From Bifidobacterium breve (GTDB lineage Bacteria > Actinomycetota > Thermoleophilia > Solirubrobacterales > Solirubrobacteraceae), in the NCBI GenBank assembly GCA_945881845.1, contig CAMCVN010000014.1, forward strand, positions 1-54,129: a stretch of 54,129 nt of DNA, written 5' to 3'. Positions 30,604 to 39,762 of this stretch are shown piece by piece. Position 1 is the stretch's first letter. Each line of letters opens with the position of its first letter. A program made the translations under genes and the position numbers. The notes beneath the pieces were generated by a model. That model was not told the origin of the DNA and did not search any database. It saw only the letters and a program-made list of their open reading frames with translations.

Positions 30604-32946
30604 ATGAACGCTGACGAAACAACCTCCCCAACGACGACAAACGAAGACGCGCAGCCGCACGAAACGCTGCTGCTCCTCCCACTTGAGGATGTCGTCGTCT
30701 TCCCGACGATGGACATCACGCTGCCGGTCGACGTCGGTGACGACGAGCGCGTGCTGCTCGTTCCGCGCCAAGGCGACGAGTACGCCAGCGTCGGCACGAT
30801 TGCCACCGTTGTCGACCGCATCCGCCTCCCCGGCGGCGGCCAAGGAGTTCAACTCCAGGGACAGATGCGCGGCATCGCAGGAGCGGCACACACCGATCCC
30901 GCCGGCCGCCTGCGGGTCGAAACGACCCCTTCCCCCGACGACTCGCCGGTCGACGGCACGAGCCGCGAGCTGGTGCGCGAGTACCGCGCGCTGGTCGAAG
31001 AGATTCTTGAGCTGCGCGGCGATGACGGCCGCGTCGCCTCGTGGGTACGCACGATCGTTGAGCCCGGCGCACTTGCCGACACCTCCGGCTATGCCCCCGA
31101 CCTGACCTTCGATCAGAAGGTCGAACTGCTTGAGGCAACCGACGTGACTACGCGGCTGAACTTGGCGCTTGAGATGCAGCGCGAGCGACTCGCCGAGCTG
31201 CAGGTTCGCAAGCGGATCCGCGACGACGTTGAAGAGGGCGCCGCCGCGCAGCAGCGCGAGTATGTGCTGCGCAAGCAGCTTGAATCGATCCGCCGCGAGC
31301 TTGGCGAGGACGACGCCTCGGTCGCCGATGATCTGCGCGAGCAGATCGAGGACGGTTCGATGCCCGATGACGTACGCGAACACGCGCTGCGCGAGCTGAG
31401 CCGGCTGGAACGGATGGGCGACGCCTCGGGAGAAGCGCAGATGGTCCGCAACTACCTCGAGTGGATCGTTGCCGTGCCGTGGGGAGAGCGCTCCGACGAG
31501 CGGCTCGACCCGAACCACACGCGCGAGATCCTCGACGCCGACCACGCCGGCCTCGAAGACGTCAAGGACCGAATCGTCGAATACGTCGCCGTGCGCAAAC
31601 TGCGCGAGAGCCGGGGAATCGAAGCCGACGCCAAGGCCGGCGCGATCCTCACTCTGATCGGCCCTCCCGGAACCGGTAAGACTTCGATCGGTGAATCGAT
31701 CGCGCGCTCAATGGGCCGCGAGTTCGTCCGCATGTCGCTCGGCGGCGTGCGCGACGAGGCAGAGATCCGCGGCCACCGCCGCACCTACATCGGCGCCCTC
31801 CCAGGCCGCCTCGTGCGCGCACTGCGCGACGCGGGAACGATGAACCCGGTGATCTTGCTCGACGAGATTGACAAGGTCGGCGCCGACTGGCGCGGCGACC
31901 CCAGCTCAGCGCTGCTCGAGGTGCTCGACCCGGCACAGAACTCGACCTTCCGCGACCACTACCTCGACGTTGAGATCGATCTCAGCGACGTGATCTTCAT
32001 CGCGACAGCGAACTCGGCCGAGCCGATCCCCGGGCCGCTGCTCGACCGGATGGAAGTAATCCCATTCGACGGCTACACGGTCGCTGAGAAGACGGCGATT
32101 GCGCGCGACTACCTCTGGCCACGCCAGCTCGAGCGCAACGGCCTGCGCGAGGGAGAAGCAACGATCAGCGAGGACCTTCTGGAGACGATCATTCGCGAAT
32201 ACACGCGTGAGGCCGGCGTGCGCAACCTTGAGCGCGAGCTTGGAACGCTGCTGCGCAAGACGGCGACCGGCGTCGCGACGGCTGACGATGGCAAAGAGGT
32301 CGAGATCACGCTGGAGACGATCCGCGACGCGCTCGGCCGCCAGAAGGTCTTCCCCGAAGCGGCGGCACGGACCGCCGTTCCCGGCGTCGCCACAGGCCTC
32401 GCGGTCACAGGTGCCGGCGGCGACGTACTCTTCGTCGAAGCCAGCGCAATGGACGCCAGCGGCAGTGGGGCGCTGACGCTGACCGGCCAGCTCGGCGACG
32501 TGATGAAGGAATCGGCACGGATCGCACTGACATACGTGCGTGCCCACGCCGACGAGCTCGGCATCGCCGAAGGCGCATTCGAAAACCGCGAGTTCCACGT
32601 TCACGTACCGGCAGGCGCAACGCCGAAGGACGGCCCCAGCGCCGGGATCGCGATGACGACCGCGCTGGCGTCGCTGCTGACCGGCCGCGCCGTGCGCCAC
32701 GACGTTGGGATGACCGGCGAGATCACACTTCAGGGACGGGTGCTGCCGATCGGCGGACTGAAGCAGAAGGCGCTCGCCGCCCACGCTGCCGGGCTGACCG
32801 ATGTGATCCTGCCGGAACGCAACCGCGGCGACCTTGATGACATCCCCGAAGAGGTTCGCGAGCAGATGAAGTTCCACCCAGTGATGACGATCGACGAAGT
32901 CCTAGAACTGGCGCTTGAGCCGGCCGTCAAAGCAGCCAAGCTGTAG
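30604..32946 (+). CDS. lon: ATP-dependent protease Lon
   Basis: A 780-residue AAA+ serine protease that degrades misfolded and regulatory proteins in the cytosol. The LON substrate domain is at 1-200 (P-L-E-D-V-V-V-F-P). The AAA+ module has Walker A G-P-P-G-T-G-K-T at about 354-361 and L-L-D-E-I-D-K-V Walker B. The protease domain has the catalytic Ser in K-D-G-P-S-A-G (about 680) and Lys in G-G-L-K-Q-K (about 720). An Arg/Glu-rich coiled coil lies around 190-240. It is a single gene, with a hairpin shortly after its stop. Confidence 0.97.
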   Translation: MNADETTSPTTTNEDAQPHETLLLLPLEDVVVFPTMDITLPVDVGDDERVLLVPRQGDEYASVGTIATVVDRIRLPGGGQGVQLQGQMRGIAGAAHTDPAGRLRVETTPSPDDSPVDGTSRELVREYRALVEEILELRGDDGRVASWVRTIVEPGALADTSGYAPDLTFDQKVELLEATDVTTRLNLALEMQRERLAELQVRKRIRDDVEEGAAAQQREYVLRKQLESIRRELGEDDASVADDLREQIEDGSMPDDVREHALRELSRLERMGDASGEAQMVRNYLEWIVAVPWGERSDERLDPNHTREILDADHAGLEDVKDRIVEYVAVRKLRESRGIEADAKAGAILTLIGPPGTGKTSIGESIARSMGREFVRMSLGGVRDEAEIRGHRRTYIGALPGRLVRALRDAGTMNPVILLDEIDKVGADWRGDPSSALLEVLDPAQNSTFRDHYLDVEIDLSDVIFIATANSAEPIPGPLLDRMEVIPFDGYTVAEKTAIARDYLWPRQLERNGLREGEATISEDLLETIIREYTREAGVRNLERELGTLLRKTATGVATADDGKEVEITLETIRDALGRQKVFPEAAARTAVPGVATGLAVTGAGGDVLFVEASAMDASGSGALTLTGQLGDVMKESARIALTYVRAHADELGIAEGAFENREFHVHVPAGATPKDGPSAGIAMTTALASLLTGRAVRHDVGMTGEITLQGRVLPIGGLKQKALAAHAAGLTDVILPERNRGDLDDIPEEVREQMKFHPVMTIDEVLELALEPAVKAAKL

Positions 32947-32969
32947 CGGCAGCCGCCGGTCTGAAAAGT

Positions 32970-32999
32970 CCTGCAAATCGGTTTATTCCGTTTAGCAGG
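32970..32999 (+). terminator. Hairpin downstream of lon
   Basis: CCTGC (32970-32974) pairs with GCAGG (32995-32999), AAA with TTT, and CGG with CCG around a TTTATT loop, with single-base bulges. There is no U-tract. It is likely an RNA 3' structure for lon, although termination is not proven. CCGCCGCGGCGG at 33008-33019 is a perfect palindrome right after it. Confidence 0.4.
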
Positions 33000-33033
33000 A
33001 GTTCTGTCCGCCGCGGCGGTCATTCTGCGGTTC

Positions 33034-33201
33034 GTGGCGATCGACCGACAGGTGATCTACGCAAGCTCAATTTCCCGGCGCGACCTTCGCCGCCGCCAGG
33101 CACGTCGTCGCGGCGAGCTGCTCGGCCCGCGACTCGCCCTGATCGCCGCCTGCGGATCAGGCTTTGCAGTTGCTGTTATTGCTGTTCAGCAGATTCTCTG
33201 A
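33034..33201 (+). CDS. Small membrane peptide (55 aa)
   Basis: GTG at 33034 (or GTG at 33052) opens a frame of 55 (or 49) codons ending at TGA 33199-33201. It reads as an Arg-rich cytosolic segment, R-R-D-L-R-R-R-Q-A-R-R-R-G, followed by a hydrophobic helix, L-G-P-R-L-A-L-I-A-A-C-G then F-A-V-A-V-I-A-V, a typical single-pass small protein. A CATTCT box lies seven bases before 33034, matching the leaderless pattern in the window. It fills most of the 359-base gap between lon and the glycan genes. The function is unknown and the existence of the gene is tentative. Confidence 0.5.
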   Translation: MAIDRQVIYASSISRRDLRRRQARRRGELLGPRLALIAACGSGFAVAVIAVQQIL

Positions 33202-33305
33202 CAGGGCCTGCCGCCAAGACCCGGCGCGACCGCCGTATTGCCGGTTCAGGCGAGTGACGAAGGTACGCTGCATTTCACGCCCAATCGCGGTATCTCGCCG
33301 TTGGT

Positions 33306-34247
33306 ATGTTCAGCCAAAGGCGCCAAGCCCCCTCTCCACGTGATGACGCCAATCAAAACACAAACCGACGATGTGGGATCAGCGAGGGCCGAACTTTGAA
33401 CCCCGAGCTTGCCAGGCTCGAGGAGCTTGGATGGATCGTGCCCGAAGCCGACTCCGAGGGAGTGCGGTGGCTGGAGGACCAGTCAGCCCGCATCTCCTAT
33501 CCACGTGACGTTCTGGACACGCTCGCCGCCGACGGCGGCGAAGGTTTCTGGCTCGATGCTCGCGGCAACGCCGTCGGAACCCTGCTGAAGGATGCGGGGG
33601 TGTCGACGCTTTGGGATGTCGGTGCCGGGACAGGCGTGATGACCAACCGGCTCAGTGCATTCGGCGTCGACGTCATCTCAATTGAGCCTCTCCCGGAAGG
33701 GGCCCGCGCGATCGCGAAGATGGGCGCTGAGACCTTCGGTGGCACACTCCAAGACCTCAAACTTCCGGATGGCAGCCTGCCGGCAGTAGGTTTGTTTGAT
33801 GTCGTCGAACACCTCGAGCACCCGTCCGAGCTGCTCGCCGAGGTCGCGCGCGTTCTGCAACCAGGCGGAACGCTCGTGATGACGGTTCCCGCCTACCAGT
33901 GGCTGTGGAGCGCCGAAGACATCGAACTCGGGCACTTCCGGCGCTACTCGACGTCAACAGCGAGGGAAGAACTGAAGGGAACGGGCCTGTCGGTTGTCGC
34001 CGCGACCTACCTCTTTGCGACGTTGGTGCCGGCCGCAGCGCTGCTGAGGACACTCCCGTACCGACTTGGACGCCGAAAGGACTCCGCGGCTGCCCTAGAG
34101 CGCAACGCAGAGCGCCTGCAGCCTAGCTCGCGGGTCAATGACTTGGCGAACAAGATCTTCTCCGCAGAGGCGCGGATTGCGCGCAATGTGCCGCTCCCAT
34201 TTGGCCTGTCGGTGCTCGTTGTAGCCCGGAGGGTGGCCTCTCAATGA
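33306..34247 (+). CDS. SAM-dependent methyltransferase
   Basis: A class I methyltransferase with the SAM motif W-D-V-G-A-G-T-G-V, the acidic I-S-I-E-P strand, F-D-V-V-E-H-L-E-H-P and the L-Q-P-G-G-T-L-V-M-T-V-P post-motif; the C-terminus has amphipathic helices. The substrate is unknown but it opens the glycan island, and sugar or lipid-linked oligosaccharide O-methylation is plausible. The frame starts at ATG 33306, but the first 30 residues are unlike the family; TTG 33396, preceded by GCGAGGG, gives a family-like start and may be right. Its last four bases overlap the ATG of the GT2 gene (ATGA). Confidence 0.82.
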   Translation: MFSQRRQAPSPRDDANQNTNRRCGISEGRTLNPELARLEELGWIVPEADSEGVRWLEDQSARISYPRDVLDTLAADGGEGFWLDARGNAVGTLLKDAGVSTLWDVGAGTGVMTNRLSAFGVDVISIEPLPEGARAIAKMGAETFGGTLQDLKLPDGSLPAVGLFDVVEHLEHPSELLAEVARVLQPGGTLVMTVPAYQWLWSAEDIELGHFRRYSTSTAREELKGTGLSVVAATYLFATLVPAAALLRTLPYRLGRRKDSAAALERNAERLQPSSRVNDLANKIFSAEARIARNVPLPFGLSVLVVARRVASQ

Positions 34248-35212
34248 CGGGCACGGTCTCTGTCGTCATCCCGGTATTCCGGAACGCCGACTCACTGGAG
34301 CAGCTCTATTCCGAGCTGATTGCGGTTGCCACCGAGTCGTTTCCCGATCTGGCCCTCGAGATCGTCTTCGTAGACGACGGATCCGATGACAACTCCTGGT
34401 CGGTCATCAACTCGCTCAGGTCCGCAGACCCAGAGCGGATTTCGGCGCACCGCTTGAGCCGCAATTTCGGCCAGCTGAGCGCGATGATTGCGGGATACCG
34501 CTTGGCCCGTGGCGACGTCGTCGTAAGCATGTCGGCCGACCTTCAGGATCCAACCGAGCTGATCGGGGAGATGGTGGCGAGATGGCGCGCGGGGGATGAC
34601 ATCGTGATTGCCAACCGCGCCGGAAGATCCGACGGATCCGTCACTTCAGCACTTAGCCGGGCCGCCTACGCGTACGCGCGGCGATCGACTCCAGAGATTC
34701 CCGAAGGTGGATTTGACTACTTCCTGATGAGCCGGAGGGCGATCGATCTTCTACTCCAATTCAAGGGCCGCTTCCGCTTCGTCCAAGGCGACCTGCTGTG
34801 GCTGGGACTACCGACAAGCTTTATCCCCTACGTCCGCAGAGCGCGGCCGCACGGCAAGTCGGGCTACACATTCGGCAAACGCTTCGGCAACTTCACCGAC
34901 CTTGTTATCGATTCCTCGTACGGACCGATCAAAGCAATGTCGCGGATCGGCCTGCTTGCTGCGTTCCTAGGCGTCGCCTACCTAGTCACGATTGTCATCG
35001 CCTGGCTGGCTGGCGAAACCCCGTTCGAGGGTTGGGCACCGATCATGGTCTCGATCCTGGTCCTCAACGGCTTCATGATGATGATGCTTGGCGTGATTGG
35101 TGAATACCTCTGGCGGATCTACGACCAGATCCGTGAGCGGCCGATGCATGTGGTCCTCAGCTCCGAGTTCGCGGCGCTAGATGACCAGCAGGGCGACGGC
35201 CAGGAACCCTGA
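34244..35212 (+). CDS. Glycosyltransferase family 2, polyprenyl-phosphate glycosyltransferase type (DPM1/GtrB-like)
   Basis: A 322-residue GT2 enzyme: V-V-I-P-V-F at the N-terminus, V-D-D-G-S-D-D (nucleotide-sugar binding), S-A-D-L-Q-D-P (the D-x-D-like metal site), H-G-K-S-G-Y-T-F, and two C-terminal transmembrane helices (about 237-259 and 268-292). This is the layout of enzymes that load a sugar on undecaprenyl phosphate. Start ATG 34244 overlaps the methyltransferase stop. It ends 40 bases from a convergent methyltransferase gene. Confidence 0.9.
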   Translation: MTGTVSVVIPVFRNADSLEQLYSELIAVATESFPDLALEIVFVDDGSDDNSWSVINSLRSADPERISAHRLSRNFGQLSAMIAGYRLARGDVVVSMSADLQDPTELIGEMVARWRAGDDIVIANRAGRSDGSVTSALSRAAYAYARRSTPEIPEGGFDYFLMSRRAIDLLLQFKGRFRFVQGDLLWLGLPTSFIPYVRRARPHGKSGYTFGKRFGNFTDLVIDSSYGPIKAMSRIGLLAAFLGVAYLVTIVIAWLAGETPFEGWAPIMVSILVLNGFMMMMLGVIGEYLWRIYDQIRERPMHVVLSSEFAALDDQQGDGQEP

Positions 35213-35252
35213 CCGCGCGTTCCCTTGCTGGACCGCCGAACAATCTCGACAG

Positions 35253-35993
35253 CTATACCGAGGCGCGTCCGCAGACGGCAAAGATGCTTGACGACAGATC
35301 GGGATAGATCTCCGAGAGGCTGTCGCAGCCTTGGATGAATTCAGGCGTGACGATCCCGTCCGCCAGCGCGCGATCGAACTGGTAGTTGGCCAGCGGTTTG
35401 ACGATCACTCCGCCGAAGTCAACCAGGCCGAGTTCGGCCTTCCGGACGTCGGCCAGCAGCGTGTCCAGCGAGTAGGTCCGGCGATGCCCATGCTGGTACT
35501 CACCGGGGGTGATCGCTGCGTTGTGATCAACGATCCCCATGTGAACCGCAATCTGGCGCGAGAGAGCGTTCGCGTTCGGGACGGCGATGAAGAGCAGCCC
35601 GTCGTCTGCCAGCCAGCTGCCGATTCGGACAAGCTCGCTGATCGGGTCATCAAGATGCTCGAGCGTATGGACTAGGTAGATGTTGTCGTACCGCTTCTCA
35701 GGTACGAAATCCTCAAACAGCGCGGTCGTGACGTCGACCCGGTCGCCAAAGCGATCGCGCACCTGATCGGCTAGGACCGCAGAGGCCTCAACGACGTCCA
35801 TCCGTTCGTAATACGCAAGTAGCTGCTCCGTCATGTCGCCGTTGTAGGCACCGAGCTCAAGAGTCTCGCCGGACCGCTTCATCGACGGTTCAAGGCGGCG
35901 CAGTAGGTGGTCGCGAACTATGTGATCAAACTCGTAGCTGTACTGGCGCTCGCTGTTGTCCTGATACTCCTTGTCGTGATCTCTCGTAGCCAT
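35253..35993 (-). CDS. SAM-dependent methyltransferase
   Basis: A 246-residue class I methyltransferase with L-E-L-G-A-Y-N-G (SAM motif I, about residue 38), V-V-E-A-S and V-H-T-L-E-H-L-D-D-P, and a C-terminal region with D-Y/F-G-G-V aromatic strands. It is probably a sugar methyltransferase of the island. The start is ATG 35993 (Met52 of a longer frame from 36146 that has no support); the GAGGG about 11 bases upstream is weak. It diverges from the SDR gene at 36183, and the 189 bases between hold their promoters; I see no clear palindrome there. Confidence 0.82.
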   Translation of the reverse strand: MATRDHDKEYQDNSERQYSYEFDHIVRDHLLRRLEPSMKRSGETLELGAYNGDMTEQLLAYYERMDVVEASAVLADQVRDRFGDRVDVTTALFEDFVPEKRYDNIYLVHTLEHLDDPISELVRIGSWLADDGLLFIAVPNANALSRQIAVHMGIVDHNAAITPGEYQHGHRRTYSLDTLLADVRKAELGLVDFGGVIVKPLANYQFDRALADGIVTPEFIQGCDSLSEIYPDLSSSIFAVCGRASV

Positions 35994-36182
35994 AGTGATC
36001 TTGCCCTCTCGGCGTTCTCTTGAATGCGTACTCGCGCTGGCAGCACCGTGACACTTGATCATAAACGGAACACGCCGCGGTCGTTGCGGATCCGATGATT
36101 CGCTAGCCTTCACTCCCTGCAGTGTGCTCAGCAGTCGGCGCCGCACAGAATCCCCCGGCTCCTAGGTGCTGCTTGAGATCAG

Positions 36183-37073
36183 ATGACCGATACCGACAGC
36201 CGACCTGCTCCTGAGAACCGGCCGCTGGTCCTTATCGTTGGCGGCAGCTCAAAGGTCGCTCTAGCCTTGGCTCTGCGGTTGGAACGCGATTACGACGTTC
36301 TCACGGCGGGTCGCCAAAGCTGCGACGTCGAGATCGACCTCCTCTCAGAGCCTGGCGGGATTCGCGTCCCTGACGGAGTGGACGTCGTCGTCAACTGCGC
36401 AGCGGCATTTCCTCAGGGCGATCAGTCAGAGGAGTCCGAGTCTGTTGAAGTCAACGTCCGTGGGCCGCAGAAGCTCTACGCCGCATGCAAGGCAGCAGGG
36501 TCCGCGCAGCTGATCCAGTTGTCGAGCATCTTCGCTGGCCTGCCATCGCAAGACCCGTCATTCACGACCTACGCGATGCAGAAGCGCCGTGCGGACGAAG
36601 CGCTAACCGCCGTCGCTGCGGAGAGCAGCGGACCCGTCTGCACGATCCTTCGACCCACCCAGATATACGGTCCGGGTGAATTTCACAGAACCCACCAGCC
36701 ATTCCTCTATTCGATTGTTGGCGACGCCGCAGCAGGCAATGAGATAGTTCTGGCAGGCAACCACGACGCTCTGCGCGACTATCTCCACATCGACGACTTC
36801 GCTGAAATTGTTGCTCGCGTTATCGAGCTGCGGCTACCTGGGACTTTTGACTGCCCAGGACCCGAGCCACTGCGCTACTCGCAGATCGCTGAGACGGCGG
36901 CGGCCGCATTCGGCGGAAGAAGCAAGGTGGTCTTTGACCACGATGGACCTAACACGCTCGACAATGTCGGCACGGTTGACCGGTCGCTCTACCCGTTGAT
37001 TGGGTTTGAGCCGAAGATCAGCTTCGCCGACGGGATGGCGATCGAAGCTCGCCTGCGAGCAGAGGGCGCATGA
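36183..37073 (+). CDS. NAD-dependent epimerase/dehydratase (extended SDR)
   Basis: A 296-residue extended SDR with an unusual N-terminal nucleotide site, L-I-V-G-G-S-S-K-V-A-L-A, in place of the typical G-x-x-G-x-x-G. The Y-x-x-x-K pair is Y-A-M-Q-K-R, preceded by L-S-S-I-F-A-G, and a R-P-T-Q-I-Y-G-P-G motif follows. It should epimerise, reduce or dehydrate a nucleotide-bound sugar. It is the first gene of a coupled set (ATGA overlaps at 37070 and 38050). Confidence 0.85.
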   Translation: MTDTDSRPAPENRPLVLIVGGSSKVALALALRLERDYDVLTAGRQSCDVEIDLLSEPGGIRVPDGVDVVVNCAAAFPQGDQSEESESVEVNVRGPQKLYAACKAAGSAQLIQLSSIFAGLPSQDPSFTTYAMQKRRADEALTAVAAESSGPVCTILRPTQIYGPGEFHRTHQPFLYSIVGDAAAGNEIVLAGNHDALRDYLHIDDFAEIVARVIELRLPGTFDCPGPEPLRYSQIAETAAAAFGGRSKVVFDHDGPNTLDNVGTVDRSLYPLIGFEPKISFADGMAIEARLRAEGA

Positions 37074-38053
37074 CCCGCGTCCTAGTTTCAGGAGCAAGCG
37101 GCATCAACGGCTACGGGATCCTGAAGGCGCTCCGAAACTCTGGTCGCGACCACCACCTCGTCGGCACCTCCACGCACGCAAACTCTCCCGCAAACCACTT
37201 CTCTGACGTCTTCGTCCAAGCAGTCCCGACTGCAGACCCCTCTTATTTCGACTGGTTGACCGCGACCGTGCGCGAGCACCAGATCGAGATTGTCGTCCCC
37301 GGCATTGAGGCCGATATGTATAGCTGGGCGGGCAACGCCGAAGCGATCGTGGACGCCGGCGCAACACCGATGCTGAACAACCTTGAGTTGCTTACGATCT
37401 GCAAGGACAAGTGGAAATTCGCCGAGCGCCTTCGGGAGCAGCGGGATCCCGCGTTAATCGATTCCAGCCTCGAATCCAATTTCGATCTTCTGGTCGACCA
37501 GCTGGGGCTGCCGTTCATCATCAAGCCACGCCGTGGCTACGGGTCGCGAGGCGTTGTAGCGATCACCGATGCGGATTCGTTCCTCCCGTTCGAGGACCAG
37601 ATCGGCGGCAGTCTGATGGCTCAGGAGTATGTGGGCAGCGACGACGAGGAGTTCACCGTGGCGGTCTTCGGCGACGGGGCAGGAGGCTTCGACACAAGCC
37701 TCACAATGCGGCGAACGCTGTCGCGTGACGGATACACCGAAGCTGCCGAAGTCATCAGCGACGACGCCCGATTCACCGACGCGGCTGCGCGGATATCGCG
37801 CTATCTGCTTCCGCTCGGCCCGACAAACTTCCAATTCCGCATTTCGGGAGACTCGGTGAAGCTGCTCGAGGTCAACCCGCGGATCTCGTCATCAACCTCG
37901 ATCCGAGCCGCATTCGGCTACAACGAGCCACAGATGGCGATCGACTTCTTCCTCTCCGGTACAGCCCCTGCGCCGCTACCAACGACTACCGGGCGCGCGG
38001 TTCGGTACATCGAGGACATCATCACTTTCACCGACGCGAGCGCATCGGTATGA
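37070..38053 (+). CDS. ATP-grasp-fold ligase
   Basis: A 327-residue protein with a pre-ATP-grasp domain (1-110: V-L-V-S-G-A-S-G-I-N-G) and an ATP-grasp core: K-D-K-W-K-F-A, F-I-I-K-P-R-R-G-Y-G-S-R-G (P-loop), E-Y-V-G-S-D-D-E-E-F-T-V, and L-E-V-N-P-R-I-S-S-S-T at the metal site. These enzymes join a carboxylate to an amine, thiol or similar nucleophile through an acyl-phosphate. In a glycan island it could amidate a sugar acid or add an amino acid. The substrate is unknown. It is translationally coupled at both ends. Confidence 0.85.
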   Translation: MTRVLVSGASGINGYGILKALRNSGRDHHLVGTSTHANSPANHFSDVFVQAVPTADPSYFDWLTATVREHQIEIVVPGIEADMYSWAGNAEAIVDAGATPMLNNLELLTICKDKWKFAERLREQRDPALIDSSLESNFDLLVDQLGLPFIIKPRRGYGSRGVVAITDADSFLPFEDQIGGSLMAQEYVGSDDEEFTVAVFGDGAGGFDTSLTMRRTLSRDGYTEAAEVISDDARFTDAAARISRYLLPLGPTNFQFRISGDSVKLLEVNPRISSSTSIRAAFGYNEPQMAIDFFLSGTAPAPLPTTTGRAVRYIEDIITFTDASASV

Positions 38054-38745
38054 GCTCCACACAACCGCGGCGGCGGGCGGCGTTCATCTCCGACATCCAT
38101 GGAAACTTCGCCGCCCTGACAGCAGTGCTTGCAGAGATCGACGCAATGGGAATCGAGGAGATCTTTTGCGCTGGCGACGTTGCTGGCTACTACAGCGAGG
38201 TGAACGAGTGCTGTGATTCGTTGCGCGCGCGGGGAATCCCGACAGTGCTCGGCAACCACGACTGGTATCTCGGCGGTGACGGTCATTGCCAGCGCTCGAA
38301 GAGCGCCAACGACTGCCTCGACTACCAGCGGAAGGTCGTGACCGACGAGAACCGGGCGTGGCTGCGCTCGCTTCCGGTCGCAATCGAAGACGAGTTATTC
38401 CGAATCGTCCACGGCGGCTGGGAAGACCCAATCGACGAGTACCTCGAACCGTCAGCCGAGTACTTCGACCAGCTAGAAGGGGCCAACTTTGTCTCCGGCC
38501 ACACGCATGTGCAGCTCTCCAGCAAGTTCGGGCAACGCAGCTATTGCAACCCCGGATCGGTCGGCCAGCCCCGGGACGGCGACCCGCGCGCAGCATTCGC
38601 TGAGTTCCTTGACGGAGAGTTCAAGCTGCACCGAGTTGCATACGACATCGACTCTGTCGCGCGGAAGATGGAAGCCGCAGGATTTGAGGAGTACTACTTT
38701 GGAGGTCTATACAGCGGAGCGGAAAGGCTGACGCGTCGGCTCTAG
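38050..38745 (+). CDS. Metallophosphoesterase (YfcE/PrpA-like)
   Basis: A 231-residue calcineurin-like phosphatase: S-D-I-H-G-N at about 14-19, A-G-D-V-A-G-Y, G-N-H-D-W, V-H-G-G and G-H-T-H (about 155), then N-P-G-S-V-G-Q-P-R. This is the small diadenosine-polyphosphatase/YfcE-type fold. It is the last gene of the SDR-ATP-grasp-phosphoesterase set, so the substrate may be a phosphorylated intermediate of that pathway; a role in nucleotide turnover is also possible. Start ATG 38050 overlaps the ATP-grasp stop. Confidence 0.85.
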   Translation: MSSTQPRRRAAFISDIHGNFAALTAVLAEIDAMGIEEIFCAGDVAGYYSEVNECCDSLRARGIPTVLGNHDWYLGGDGHCQRSKSANDCLDYQRKVVTDENRAWLRSLPVAIEDELFRIVHGGWEDPIDEYLEPSAEYFDQLEGANFVSGHTHVQLSSKFGQRSYCNPGSVGQPRDGDPRAAFAEFLDGEFKLHRVAYDIDSVARKMEAAGFEEYYFGGLYSGAERLTRRL

Positions 38746-38786
38746 CGGGTCGGCCGCGGGCAGCTGAACGGGAACGAAAGGACGCA

Positions 38787-39761
38787 GTGATCGGGGTCAA
38801 CTTCTCATGGGAAAAACTTGGCAGGGTCTTTTCGCCGTCTGCGGATGCGCCGGATCATCCTTGGATTCAGTCCTATGCCCAGTCGCCTGCATCGATCCTC
38901 CTTGACGACAGAATCAGGGTCTTCTTCTGCTCCCGCGAGTCGCAGCCGACCGACGGTCAGTTCCTCAGCCGCATCTTCTACGTTGACCTTGACCGCCGTG
39001 ATCCGACCAAGCTGCTGGCGATATGCGAGGAGCCGATCATCGAACTTGGAGGACTCGGATGCTTCGATCAGTTCGGGATGAACCCACTGTCGGTGATACG
39101 GGTCGGCAACGAACTGAGGATCTACTACGCGGGATGGACGCGGTGCCAGGCGGTCCCATTCAACTCGGCAATCGGCATGGTCGCCGGCTCGACCGACGAC
39201 GGCTCGTTTTCGAGGTTCGCCAAAGGACCGGTTCTCTCGTACGCACCGGATGAGCCTTTCACGGTCGGCAGCCCTCGGATCAAATCATTCGACTCCTCGT
39301 ACTACCTCTGGTACGCGGCAGGGCGCAAGTGGATGCAGGGCCCCGACCGGCCCGAACCTATCTACAAGATCAGGCTCGCTACCTCCGTTGACGGGACAAA
39401 CTGGAAGCGCTTTGGGGCTGACTTGATCAGCGATGTACTTGGCGAGGACGAATGTCAGGCATCGGCCGAAGTCATCGCGATTGAAGGGCATTACCACATG
39501 TTCTTCAGCTATCGCCCGGCACTCGGCTACAAGGAGCCCGCCAACGGATACAGGATTGGGTACGCACAATCCAACGATCTCACCACTTGGACCCGAGACG
39601 ATTCTCGAGCCGGAATCGGAATGTCGGACGACGGATGGGATTCCGAATCGGTCAGCTACCCGAACCTTCTGGCTGTCGACGACGAGACCTACATGTTCTA
39701 CCAAGGCAACGGCATGGGCGAGTCGGGCTTCGGCGTGGCGCGGCTGGCGGAGAGCAGCTGA
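38787..39761 (+). CDS. Five-bladed beta-propeller glycosidase-like protein (GH43/GH117-like), copy 1
   Basis: A 324-residue protein with the repeated blade pattern of GH43/GH68/GH117-type propellers: W-E-K-L-G-R-V-F at the start, Y-A-Q-S-P-A-S-I, R-I-R-V-F-F-C-S-R, F-D-Q-F-G-M-N-P, I-Y-Y-A-G-W-T and G-E-D-E-C-Q-A-S-A-E. No signal peptide is present, so it would act in the cytosol, as related proteins in O-antigen loci are thought to. Catalytic acids cannot be assigned with certainty. The GTG start at 38787 has AAAGGA four bases upstream. It is followed two bases later by a paralogue. Confidence 0.72.
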   Translation: MIGVNFSWEKLGRVFSPSADAPDHPWIQSYAQSPASILLDDRIRVFFCSRESQPTDGQFLSRIFYVDLDRRDPTKLLAICEEPIIELGGLGCFDQFGMNPLSVIRVGNELRIYYAGWTRCQAVPFNSAIGMVAGSTDDGSFSRFAKGPVLSYAPDEPFTVGSPRIKSFDSSYYLWYAAGRKWMQGPDRPEPIYKIRLATSVDGTNWKRFGADLISDVLGEDECQASAEVIAIEGHYHMFFSYRPALGYKEPANGYRIGYAQSNDLTTWTRDDSRAGIGMSDDGWDSESVSYPNLLAVDDETYMFYQGNGMGESGFGVARLAESS

Positions 39762-39762
39762 C

